DNA of 64,000 nucleotides, taken from Achatina immaculata. Its lineage: Eukaryota > Mollusca > Gastropoda > Stylommatophora > Achatinidae. Made by a program: the position numbers and the translations under genes. The stretch covers positions 14,990,929 to 15,054,928 of the forward strand of contig CM019704.1 of NCBI GenBank assembly GCA_009760885.1, in the 5' to 3' direction. The notes under the pieces were generated by a model, which saw only the letters and a list, made by a program, of their open reading frames with translations, was not told the origin of the DNA and made no database searches. Of the stretch, positions 57,401 through 64,000 are shown piece by piece; position 1 is the stretch's first letter; each line of letters opens with the position of its first letter.

Positions 57401-59840
57401 CTCATATCTACCACAAGATATATCTACTCATCTACCACATCAAGATACACCCACTCATATCTACCACATCAAGATATAAATACTCATATTTACCACATCA
57501 AGATACATCTACTCATGTTTACTACATCAAGATACACCTACTTATGTCTACCACATCAAGATATACCTACTAATGTCTACCACATCAAGATACACCTACT
57601 CATGTCTACCACATCAAGATACACCTACTCATGTCTACCACATCAAGATACACCTACTCTTGTCTACCACATCAAGATAAACTTACTCAAGTCTACCACA
57701 TCAAGTTATACCCACTCATATCTACCACATCAAGATATAAATACTCATATTTACCACATCAAGATACATCTACTCATGTCTACTACATCAAGATACACCT
57801 ATTTATGTCTACCACATCAAGATATACCTACTAATGTCTACCACATCAAGATACACCTACTCATGTCTACCACATCAAGATACACCTACTCTTGTCTACC
57901 ACATCAAGATAAACTTACTCAAGTCTACCACATCAAGTTATACCCATTCGTATCTACCACATCAAAATATAACCACTCATATCTACCATATGAAAATATA
58001 GCTAGTCATATCTACCACATTAAGATATACCTATTCATATCTACCACATCTTTATATACTATTCAAAAAAAGAAACGCAACAAATATGATGTTACGATGT
58101 AAACTGAAGTTTGCTGATCAGACAATGGAAAATTGCCTGAAATGCTCATTTGGACATCAACTTCATGTGATGACCTGAATTGTACTCAGCAGATGATTCA
58201 TGAGAACAGAAAAGTGACACTAATCAAAAAAGCATTTTTGGCAATAACTCATGATAGGTTCATGAGAATCCCATGAAACTTACTGAACACAAAACTCACT
58301 GACCATGTTATTGAATGCCTATAAAAGATTGACGCTCCTCAAATCAATTCATTTAAAAATTCTATGTGCAAATTTGGCTCATCTCACTACAGAACAACGA
58401 CTCATCATCATTGGAAGTTTACAGACTGGACAGTCACAAAGTGTAGTGGCCAGATAATTTAATGTGGTTGGAAGCACCATTAGTCGCCTTTGGAGATATT
58501 TCAAGAAACTGGCTCAGTTGCAGACCGGTCGCACAGTGGAAGATCCATGGTCACAACTCCTGCCAAAGACTGCTTCATATGGCTACATCACCTCAGAAAT
58601 TGATTTGCATCTGCGTCCTCAACAGTCCAGTCAATGACAGCAGCTCATCGAATTTCAGATCAAACGGTCAGGAACCGGCTGCGCGATGCTGGCCTTTGAA
58701 GTAGAAGACCACACAGAGGGTGAACCAGCATCATCAATCCCATTGCAAATGATTGGAGAATGGTTTGGTTTAGTGATGAATCATTCTTTCTGCTCCAGCA
58801 ACATAACAGATGGAGAAGAGTTTATCGCTGAGTCCATGAGTGCTACGCCTAGAACTGCATGGATGAGGCTCCTCCACATGGTAGTGGAGGTGTACTGGTG
58901 TGGGGGACGATAAACTTCATGGGAAGAAGTGACCTGGTGCAAATTGAAGAATGCCTGAATGCCCAACAATACATCACTGAAATTCTTCGTTCTCTCCTTC
59001 CACTTCTGGCTGCACCAGGATCGATTTTTCAGCAGGATAATGCTCGACCTCATATGGCACAACTCACCACCCAGTTCCTCGGTGACAATAACGTCCAAAC
59101 CATTCCGTGGCCATCTATGTCATCAGGCATGAACCCAATAAAATACTTATGGGATGAACTCAACAGACAAGTCTGCCAGTGAGATATGGCTCTAACCAAT
59201 CTCCGACAGTTGTTTCTTGCACTGTGGGAAGAGTGGGCAGCCATCCCACAACAACAGATCCAATGGCTAATCGGATCCATGTCAAGGAGATGTTCTCTGT
59301 TACAGGCCAGAGGAGGCCAAACACCTTACTGAAACAGAGACCTCAGTTGCAAAGAATAAAAGTCCAAACCAAATTTAATGAACATCACTTCACTGTTAAA
59401 GTCTTAAAGTTTCTTCATGCCAATTTTCAAACATTAATTCTGTAAAATAAAATTTTTATATAAGTTTGAAATTTAATGTCCATTATGACTACAGTAGTGT
59501 TGCGTTTCTTTTTTGAACAGTATATATTTTAGTACTCAGTGTTACTAAAGATATATCCTCTCATATCTATCACACTGAGATAAATCTTCTCATACTTAAC
59601 CACATCAATTTATATGCCAGATCATGATAGTCTCATGTTACCATTTCAAGATACACTAGCAACAGAAATAAATTCACAGTAAACACAAAAATGGGAAGAA
59701 CAAAAATGACATTACATCACTCTGAATCCAGTTATAAAAATATCTCAAGTCTGGTATCCTTGAGATAGCATCCATGATATCTGTGCTGCACAATTTCCCA
59801 TCACCCATATAGCCATTTTTACAAGTGCAGTTTACAGGGC
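42368..59840 (-). CDS. 3' part of an EGF-like/FAS1 type I membrane protein (stabilin-like), 7 exons
   Basis: Exons in transcript order: 59840-59716, 51455-51375, 46513-46301, 45905-45816, 44688-44644, 43738-43610 and 42490-42368. The donors are all GT and the acceptors all AG. The first listed exon starts in phase 1 and every later junction is phase 0. The 268-residue product begins with an EGF-like end (CTCKNGYMGDGKLC). A FAS1 (fasciclin) domain follows: RIPDLRYFYNWIQSD, ARITVFLPVSK, GELINVTINEQHQ and ANDVRIIQANIETFNGIVHL. A short Ser/Gly stalk, one TM helix (VVIACVVVAVIIVVLALVIG) and a tail of about 60 residues complete it. EGF-like cysteines followed by FAS1 and a single TM is the plan of stabilins, endocytic scavenger receptors. 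The tail's NPIF and final DPDLL suit sorting by endocytic and GGA adaptors; this is inference. Exons further 5' lie outside the window. Other FAS1 membrane proteins remain possible. Confidence 0.86.
42677..42830 (-). mobile_element. Degenerate 3' end of non-LTR family B
   Basis: In plus orientation it reads TGTCGTTAAATGTCACATAG, TTCGCCAAGGTTTTCTG and TCAACCTCGTCAAGGGATTC. This is the reverse of the family B 3' terminus seen at 61,235 and 46,750. It lies in the last intron of the FAS1 gene. Confidence 0.75.
43234..43465 (+). mobile_element. tRNA-derived SINE, diverged
   Basis: The head has tRNA-like spacing with CTGTCTCTCATATAG and a B-box-like GTGGTTTAAGTCC. The body matches the full copy at 50,881-51,143 (GGCAGCCAGG, CCTCTAGTGTGCC, GTGAAGG, GAGTGCCTTGTCATACGAC). 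It is diverged throughout, so old. It lies in the last intron of the FAS1 gene. Confidence 0.75.
43610..43738 (-). CDS. FAS1-gene exon: transmembrane helix
   Basis: 43 codons between TGCTTTTCCAG and GTAAGTTAC, phase 0. About 21 hydrophobic residues (VVIACVVVAVIIVVLALVIG...) are followed by YIKKHH, so the positive side faces the cytoplasm. It ends FLSIFKRSQS. Confidence 0.9.
44410..44575 (+). mobile_element. 3' end of non-LTR family B
   Basis: Contains CGGCCACGTGAAACTCTAAA, GGCATAAAATCTGTTGATGA and GTTTAACGGCACAGGAAG, then ATGTAAGATGTAAG, the family B end and tail. The 5' boundary is unclear. Confidence 0.8.
44644..44688 (-). CDS. FAS1-gene micro-exon: stalk
   Basis: A 45-base exon between TTTTTTCTTAG and GTAAGTTC, phase 0. 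It encodes 15 small and polar residues (ESARVGASAEGSGSN) linking the FAS1 domain to the TM helix. Confidence 0.78.
44715..44910. repeat. About 70-bp tandem repeat, 3 copies
   Basis: The block CTTATATACTATATATTCCA and CTTATAAGACTACAATC recurs near 44,733, 44,802 and 44,872. It lies in the FAS1-gene intron between the stalk and the exon upstream of it. Confidence 0.85.
45816..45905 (-). CDS. FAS1-gene exon: FAS1 C-terminal H2-type motif
   Basis: 30 codons between CTTCCTCTAG and GTAAGTAATT, phase 0. NDVRIIQANIETFNGIVHLT is a clear match to the closing FAS1 motif (DI.A.NGVIHVID type) and is the main support for the domain call. Confidence 0.9.
46060..46137. repeat. Perfect 35-bp hairpin with 8-base loop
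   Basis: The left arm 46,060-46,094 and right arm 46,103-46,137 are exact reverse complements. The loop is CTTTTTAA. It lies in the 395-bp intron between two FAS1 exons, so the pre-mRNA would form the hairpin. Confidence 0.95.
46301..46513 (-). CDS. FAS1-gene exon: central FAS1 segment
   Basis: 71 codons between CTGTCTGTCTAG and GTGAGTAT, phase 0. It includes the helix LDLASLTVVDDVLRLA, a hydrophilic insert rich in Asp, Asn and Ser, and strands GLVSLISLKGELINVTINEQ. Confidence 0.86.
46739..47048 (-). mobile_element. 3' end of non-LTR family B nested in the mariner
   Basis: In plus orientation it reads TTATATCCTTCCTGTGCCAT, GTAGTTCGCCAATTTTTCC and CAACCTCATCAAGGGATTTT, the reverse of the family B end. 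It separates mariner sequence AAACAAC from TATTTTATTCAAA, which are contiguous in the other copy. Confidence 0.83.
46795..46903 (+). mobile_element. SINE 3' fragment nested in the retrotransposon end
   Basis: Carries the SINE body and tail (ATATCACCCTCTAGTGTGC, AACACCATATCCCTATGTGC, TTACCTTTACTTTTTAC). It is flanked by AGGACT at 46,789-46,794 and 46,904-46,909, a plausible short target duplication. Confidence 0.8.
48643..48668 (-). ncRNA. Degenerate hammerhead-like motif (left arm)
   Basis: On the minus strand it reads CTGACGA, C, GGC-AAAC-GCC, AAAG, CGTC. Stem I is better than in the other arm (GTTGT with ACAAC, 5 bp). The core is changed at CTGATGA (T to C) and GAAA (to AAAG), so it is probably inactive. 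Confidence 0.5.
49003..49028 (+). ncRNA. Hammerhead-ribozyme-like motif (right arm)
   Basis: CTGATGA (49,003-49,009), one extra base, then a GGC/GCC stem II with AAAC loop (49,011-49,020), GAA, a two-base-pair stem III (AC/GT) and the cleavage-site C at 49,028. TGT before and ACA after can pair as the start of stem I. The very short stem III fits dimeric hammerheads of Penelope elements. The extra A at 49,010 is not in the consensus, so activity is uncertain. Confidence 0.6.
49690..50275 (+). mobile_element. 3' part of non-LTR family B, degenerate
   Basis: Encodes NQDGDIRKEVRNRIAKATLT and LLNSNVISTLIYACKS in one frame. The rest of the C-terminal domain is frame-broken. It ends GTTTAACTGCACAGGAATGG with a GTAAGATGTAAG tail. 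It lies in a FAS1-gene intron. Confidence 0.84.
50276..50880. other. Intronic DNA, no feature recognised
   Basis: AT-rich, ending in ATAAAATAATAT runs near 50,815-50,880 into which the SINE inserted. Confidence 0.6.
50881..51143 (-). mobile_element. Full-length tRNA-derived SINE
   Basis: Read on the minus strand. The head (51,143 down to about 51,063) has box A TGGCAAAGTGGTTAG and box B GGGTTCGAATC at tRNA spacing. A body follows (GGCAGCCAGGTGTGATACTG, CACCCTCTAGTGTGCCGAC, CACTAACACCGTATCCCTAT) with a TTACCTTTACC tail. It is the reference copy for the SINE fragments in this window. The tRNA type is not assigned. Confidence 0.9.
51375..51455 (-). CDS. FAS1-gene exon: FAS1 strand TVFLP
   Basis: 27 codons between CATTGTTGTAG and GTAAGTTT, phase 0 on both sides. 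ARITVFLPVSK is the conserved first FAS1 strand (TVFAPT type). It is preceded by a possible N-glycosylation site (NVT). Confidence 0.85.
51765..53085 (+). mobile_element. Non-LTR retrotransposon RT and C-terminal fragment (family D)
   Basis: 5'-truncated. It begins FIALPKKQGAVECEDHRTIS, the RT start; AEEQCGFVEGKGTSNAIYIL and LCFIDNCKAFDKVRHTEIIR follow. A frameshift occurs near 52,150. RYADDTVLIAKSEGELQALL carries the catalytic YADD at about 52,310-52,325. A stop follows at KYLGTI's upstream side (52,499), and the C-terminal domain is at 52,885-53,085 (WLGRKSLADLIIKSKDRELW). Different family from A, B and C. Confidence 0.85.
53545..54545. repeat. Imperfect 100-bp-class duplications inside the hAT element
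   Basis: Roughly 105-110-bp units (GGTCACG, TGGTGAAATATGCCTAAACC, CCAGGGGTGAAACTTGA, CTGCTCTAGA) recur near 53,974, 54,085 and 54,189. The pair at about 54,375-54,545 repeats GCAACCACCTCTCACCCGGC and GGTTTTCCGGTGAGAAAGTC at about 98 bp. Confidence 0.8.
54720..55469 (-). pseudogene. hAT transposase remnant: BED zinc finger + C-terminal dimerisation region
   Basis: Begins MPKRNCVFTNELKKDYPFFK (55,469). The BED-type finger follows: VKCELCFSEFSVV and then NHLKCAKHKT, with C-x2-C and H-x4-H-like spacing. The catalytic middle is missing. It resumes with IELWENSFGGAESFTWNNNE, then YIFSMPGTSSPVERVFSIMN and, after a stop, TESTVKALLRCKIN. SxPxTSxxxERVFS is the hallmark hAT dimerisation motif. Deletion and stops make it inactive. 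Confidence 0.85.
57150..58056. repeat. 29-bp satellite (CATCAAGATACACCTACTCA unit)
   Basis: About 30 copies with a 29-bp period (57,601 to 57,630). It continues beyond the Tc1 insertion as degenerate units at 59,540-59,655. Apparent repeat proteins are shifting readings, since 29 is not a multiple of three. Confidence 0.95.
58057..59522 (+). mobile_element. Tc1-like transposon, inactivated
   Basis: Inverted ends TACTATTCAAAAAAAGAAAC; the right end in reverse is TACTGTTCAAAAAAGAAACG, with TA at both borders. Fragments in order: HTH (TEQRLIIIGSLQTGQSQSVV, GSTISRLWRYFKK), first catalytic block FSDESFFLLQQH (about 58,775), HGSGGVLVWGTINFMGRSDL, then FQQDNARPHMAQL (59,030). The DELNPIE-type block reads MNPIKYLWDELN, with Lys in place of the catalytic Glu. 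Frames shift between the parts. It sits inside the 29-bp satellite. Confidence 0.92.
59716..59840 (-). CDS. FAS1-gene exon: end of EGF-like module and start of FAS1 domain
   Basis: Preceded by CTTGTTGCAG and ended by GTAATG after an in-frame GAT. Enters in phase 1, leaves in phase 0. It encodes 42 residues with three EGF-like cysteines (CTC...GDGKLC), then DIMDAISRIPDLRYFYNWIQ, the first helix of FAS1. Confidence 0.87.
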
Positions 59841-59859
59841 CTGCAACAAGAATGATACT

Positions 59860-60090
59860 ATCAATAAACAAAATACTTCTGTAATTATAATCAGTAAGCA
59901 AAATATTTCTACAATACAATAAACAAAATACTTCTACAATTATAATCAGTACACAAAATACTTCTATACCACAGCCAGTAAACAAAATACTTCTATACTA
60001 CAGTCGGTAAACAAAATATTTCTATACTACAGTCGGTAAACAAAATATTTCTATACTACAGTCAGTAAATAAAATATTGCTATACTACAG
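59860..60090. repeat. 29-bp minisatellite (CAGTCGGTAAACAAAATATT unit), left part
   Basis: About eight copies, period 29 bp (60,001, 60,030, 60,059). The same unit continues at 60,282-60,343 and 61,075-61,190, so two non-LTR fragments were inserted into one array. Confidence 0.93.
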
Positions 60091-60280
60091 TATGGACACC
60101 ACAGGGGAACAGAAGTAAGGGTAGACCAAAAGAGACATGGAGAAGAACAACAGAAAGGATGCTGAGCAATAGAGGGCTCACCTGGGCAAGAGCAGAAAAA
60201 AAGGCGAAGGACAGGCATTTGTGGAAAACCCTTGCGGAAGCCCCATGTGCCCTGGGCACTTAAGGTTCAGAGAGAGAGAG
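60091..60280 (+). mobile_element. 3' end of non-LTR family A inside the minisatellite
   Basis: 190 bp matching the family A end (GGGAACAGAAGTAAGGGTAG to GGGCACTTAAGGTTC plus a short GA tail). It is flanked by the minisatellite phrase ATACTACAG on both sides. Confidence 0.92.
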
Positions 60281-60343
60281 ATACTACAGTCAGTAAACAA
60301 AATACTTCTATATCATAGTTAGTAAATAAAATACTTCTATACC

Positions 60344-61066
60344 ATTCATTCATTTGCATGTCCCTTGCATAAATTTGCCCCCCCCCTAACAGCACTCCTG
60401 TAGGCCTCTCAGTTGTGAGCAAGATGGCCTGCTGCTGATGCATCCATTTGCAGATCATCAACAATGTCTTGCAGCATCTTTGCCTTGGTCTTCCTCTCTA
60501 TCATGATGTTTAATGTGTCCAAAATATTTAAATTTTCTCTCTTTAATCCTCTTTACTAGCCAGCCTTCTTCAATATTAAGTTCTTGTAGTATGGATATAT
60601 TTGTTCTTGTGTCCATGATATCTGAAGAACTTTTCTGTAGCATTTACATTTAAAAGCATTTATGTGTTTCTCAGCTGTTTTGTTAAGTGTCCAGGTCTCA
60701 CAGGCATATGTTGCAATGGGAAAGATGCATGCTCTTAAAAATCTTATTTTTGTGGTTCTGTCTGTTCCTCTCCACAGATTCTTTATTTGTTTTACTTTCT
60801 GAAGAGTGATAGATGTCCTCCTTTTAGTTTTCCTCATTGTATCTCCATTATTAGTTAATAGTGATCCAAGATATTCAAAACTCTCCACTTCTTCCAATTT
60901 TTCCTCATTAATACATATTTCAGATGCCTTATTTGTTTTGTCAGTTGTCATCAGTTTAGTTTTCTTCACATTAAGATAGAGGTTTTGCTCTTTGCTGTTC
61001 TTATGGATTGACAATTAGTTTTTCCATTCTTTTTTGTGTTGTGAACAGTAATACTGTGTCATCAGC
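60344..61066 (-). mobile_element. 5'-truncated non-LTR family C
   Basis: Minus strand, beginning at the RT box VYADDTVLLFTTQKRMEKLI (about 61,065). It then runs through the frame 61,014-60,556 (NVKKTKLMTTDKTN, VESFEYLGSLLTNNGDTM, RFLRACIFPIATYACETWTL). The C-terminal LKKAGW region is broken, and it ends at CATTTGCATGTCCCTTGC in plus orientation. Inserted in the 29-bp minisatellite. Confidence 0.88.
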
Positions 61067-61074
61067 ATATACCA

Positions 61075-61190
61075 CAGTCAATAAACAAAATACTTCTATA
61101 CTACAGTCAGTAAACAAAATACTTTTATACTACAGTCAGTAAACAAAATACTTCTATCCTATAATCAGTAAACAAAATATTTCTATGCTT
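61075..61190. repeat. 29-bp minisatellite, right part
   Basis: Four copies of CAGTCAGTAAACAAAATACT-type units, continuing the array at 59,860-60,090. Confidence 0.92.
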
Positions 61191-61234
61191 TAATCAGGAT
61201 GCAAGATACTTCTTGCATGAGGGCATGGTCATTC

Positions 61235-61382
61235 TTATATTATATCCTTCCCGTGCCGTTAAATGTCACATAGGGCTCGCAAAGTAGTTCGCCAATTTTT
61301 CCTGTCTTCGGCGAGTCTTTCAACCTCATCAAAGGATTTTATGCCTGTTAATTTGGCCTCTCTGAATAATGTCCTCTTCATG
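61235..61382 (-). mobile_element. Inverted 3' terminus of non-LTR family B
   Basis: About 150 bp in reverse orientation (GTGCCGTTAAATGTCACATA, CGCAAAGTAGTTCGCCAAT, TTTCAACCTCATCAAAGG). It lies directly against the forward copy that starts near 61,383. Confidence 0.86.
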
Positions 61383-63735
61383 GTCATTGGAGGAACAATA
61401 TTTCCACACAAAGAAATACATAAAACAACATGGATATCTCCAGATGATAGAACCAGAAACCAGACAGATCATTTTTGTATTAGAAAACAATTCAGAACAT
61501 CTCTGACAGATGTAAGAGCGTATAGGGGTGCAGATGTCAGCAGTGATCACAACCTGTGTATGGGGAGGATAAGACCTAAACTGAAAAGCCAACATAAGAA
61601 ATCAATACTCAGAAAGATAAACAGTCATAGCCTACAAGAAGAAAATACCAACAGTGATTTCAATCCAGAACTTATCAAACATTTTGCAGCACTCAAAGAG
61701 GTAGATGAAACAGATATAGATGAATTATGGAATTCATACAGCACAGACATAATCACAGCAGCAAAAGCAAGTGCTGGACTGCAATCAACAAGTAGAAAAG
61801 CATGGATATCAGATAACACATGGAAACACATACATGAAAGAAGAGCAGCCAAATTAGTCTTGTTGAATGTAAAGACAGATCTTGGAAAAGTTTTGGCAAA
61901 ATCAACAAACAAAGAACTAGACAATAAAGTAAAAAGTTCAGCTAGAAGAGACAAAAGAGAATATATAGACACTATAGCAAAAGAAGCAGAAAATGCAAAA
62001 ACAGGAAACAGCAAAACTCTGTATAACATACAGAAGAAGCTAACAGGTGCTATTACCTCCAGCAGAAGACCAGTCTTTAGCAAAACAGGCAACCTATTAA
62101 CATCAAGTAAAGATCAAAAGCAAAGATGGGCCGAATGCTTCCAAGAAATACTTAATCGACCAGACCCAAATGAATTAATCAATCCTGAAACCGATTTACC
62201 AGTCCCACAGTTAGATGTCAGCTTAGATGAAGTTACACTGAGTGAAATTGAAACAGCAGTGAATCTAATGGCTAACAACAAAGCTGCAGGTGAAGATGAA
62301 ATAACAGTCGAAATGTTAAAAGCTATTAACAGTGACAACATGAGCCAACTACAAAGAATGTTTAATAAAATTTGGAAAGAAGAAAAAGTCCCTTCTAAAT
62401 GGAAAAAGAGAATCATTGTTAAAATAACCAAAAAAGGCAACCTCAGTGACTGCAATAACTGGAGGGGTGTAACCTTACTATCAGTTGTGTCAAAAGTGTT
62501 TTGTAAAGTGATTCCGAATAAAATTAAGGATGTAGTGGACAGTGCAATGAGAGAAGAACAGGCAGAATTTCGAATAGGGAGAAGTTGTCCCGACCAGATC
62601 TTTACTCTAAGAATAATACCTGATGAACATATTGAAAAGAAGAAACCATTAATCCTGAACTTCATAGACTTTAAAAAAGCATCTGATAGCATACATAGAG
62701 ATTCACTGTGGAGAATTTTAAGACTAAATGGAATACCATCACATCATTAGAGATCTCTAAAACTGATATGTTTGTGCAGTCTTGACAGAAGAAGGAATGA
62801 GTGAATGGTTTCAGATTGAAACAAGGATGTATATTATCTCCATGGCTTTTTGGAATTGCCATAGACTTTATAATGAAAAGATGCTGTACAGGTAAAATGG
62901 GCACTGATTGGGTACATAGGACCCAAATAGAAGATCTTGATTTTGCAGATGACATAACTCTTATCAGTGACAGTGTGAAATCGATACAAGAAAAACCAGA
63001 TTCCTTGGCTAGCAAAATAGGTCTTGAAATTAACAAAGACATAACAAAAATAATGAAACTTCTCATTAATCAAGAAGGAAAAATATACGTAGAAGGAAAA
63101 GTTGTTGATGAAGTAAACCAATTTGCATACCTTGGCAGCAACATAGACCAGGATGGTGATACCAAGAAGGAAGTTAGAATTAGAGTTGCAAAACCACCAC
63201 TGTCCTTCAAAAATCTTGAGAACATATGGAATTCAAAATTTATAAGCACAAAAACCAAGTTAAGATTATTCAATTCAAATGTGATACCCACCCTCATTTA
63301 TGCATGCGAAAGCTGGAAATCAACTAAAGAAATAGACAAGAAATTAGACTTTTTTTTAAACAAATGCCTAAGGAAAATACTTGGTATAAAGTGGAACAAA
63401 TTCAAGAAAAACGCAGAGATAAGACAGATGACTGAACAACAATCTGTCTCTGGGTGATCAGAAAAAAAAAGATGGACATATATCGGCTGTGTGATGAGAA
63501 GAAACAATCAGAGAATATCAAAGCAAGCTATCAAGTGGAGCACAACAGGCTGAAGAAAAAGAGGTCGTCCACATGAAACTCTAAAGAGGACATTGTTAAG
63601 AGAAACCAATTTAGTGGGCATAACACCCCTTGATGAAGTTGAAAGACTCGCCGAGAGCAGGAAATCTTGGCAAACAACTATGTGAGCCCTATTTGACGTT
63701 TAATGGCACAGGAAGGATGTAAGAAGATACTTCTC
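61383..63735 (+). mobile_element. Non-LTR family B element, longest copy, inactivated
   Basis: Begins in the last third of the APE endonuclease ([34 protein letters not shown]). A linker of about 200 residues follows, then [22 protein letters not shown] begins with [16 protein letters not shown] and [19 protein letters not shown] stop and small deletion occur at 62,748-62,800. The frame 62,801-63,457 has QGCILSPWLFGIAIDFI, LDFADDITLIS (catalytic DD kept), VDEVNQFAYLGSNIDQDGDT and LFNSNVIPTLIYACESW. A stop near 63,458 and another near 63,550 break the C-terminal domain. The end is TTTAATGGCACAGGAAGGATG. Confidence 0.88.
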
Positions 63736-63927
63736 CAATAAATTAAGTATTCACAATACTACAATCAGTTTACGGAATACTCATATATTAAATTGAGTGA
63801 AGGACAGATATCAATATCTAAACTACAGAATTTCTGTGCCATGACCATGTTTCTTTCTGGGTGTCACGATCCCTCATGTCTACTGAACAGTTACTAAAGA
63901 CTATGTCAGTAAAACGTCTTTTTTTTT
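63736..63927. other. Non-coding DNA, no feature recognised
   Basis: Short AT-rich interval with a T-run at 63,919-63,927. Confidence 0.5.
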
Positions 63928-64000
63928 GGGGGTGCTAGTTGGCTAAGTCGATAGTATGCTGTTCTCTCGTGTCTAGACGGCTGTTCATCCTATCGGAGTC
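63928..64000 (+). mobile_element. 5' head of a tRNA-derived SINE, cut by the window edge
   Basis: Has box A TTGGCTAAGTCGATAG and box B GTTCATCCTATC at tRNA spacing, after GGGGGTGCTAG. It resembles the head of the SINE at 50,881-51,143 (read in reverse). The body lies outside the window. A diverged tRNA pseudogene is the alternative. Confidence 0.6.

Noticed and set aside
57292..58102. Open frames of 93 and 195 codons rich in HQD, YHIKIH and STTSRYTY
   Set aside because: The 29-bp satellite rotates through all three frames, which gives long open frames by chance.
58201..58215. Other CTGATGA-like strings (for example near 24,251, 38,790 and 46,599) as hammerheads
   Set aside because: None is followed by a short stem and GAAA with a GTC site, so they are chance matches.

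Overview
The window reads as a repeat-rich metazoan chromosome segment. Genes are split by GT-AG introns. The repeats include APE-type non-LTR retrotransposons, mariner, Tc1 and hAT DNA transposons, tRNA-derived SINEs, microsatellites and minisatellites. The repeat mix and the style of the receptor gene suggest a mollusc, perhaps a gastropod. That is an inference from family resemblance, not a demonstrated assignment. I see no bacterial features, no CRISPR array and no rRNA.

Two host genes can be assembled exon by exon with consistent reading phase. (1) On the + strand, 8,011-32,877 is a six-exon class A (rhodopsin-like) G-protein coupled receptor of 436 residues with all seven membrane helices. 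Its 17.3 kb second intron is packed with transposons. (2) On the - strand, 59,840-42,368 holds the last seven exons (268 residues) of an EGF-like/FAS1-domain type I membrane protein that resembles stabilin. It ends in a short cytoplasmic tail with NPIF and a C-terminal DPDLL motif. The 5' part of this gene lies beyond the right edge. The two genes converge and are about 9.5 kb apart.

Layout. 1-8,000: a deleted mariner, a long minus-strand non-LTR element split by a second mariner, and a 21-bp minisatellite. 8,011-32,877: the receptor gene. Intron 2 holds three copies of non-LTR family A (two tail-to-tail), one of family B inside a 28-bp satellite, a mariner, and a family C copy split by another mariner. 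Intron 3 holds 45-bp and 57-bp minisatellites. 33,000-42,300: a family C 3' end, a hAT-like element with an expanded internal array, a small fold-back element, a 30-bp minisatellite and a degenerate non-LTR end. 42,368-59,840: the FAS1 gene. Its introns hold a SINE-in-retrotransposon-in-mariner nest, an inverted-repeat element with hammerhead-like motifs, a hAT transposon with 8-bp target duplications, a 29-bp satellite and a Tc1 element inserted into it. 59,860-64,000: a second 29-bp array broken by two non-LTR fragments, a long family B copy, and the start of a SINE.

Every transposon coding region seen is broken by stops, frameshifts, deletions or a lost catalytic residue, so none looks autonomous. 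The most unusual item is 48,510-49,100. It is an inverted repeat flanked by a 12-bp direct repeat, with a hammerhead-ribozyme-like core in each arm, and a deleted relative lies at 37,923-38,123. This matches the general design of Penelope-associated retrozymes.
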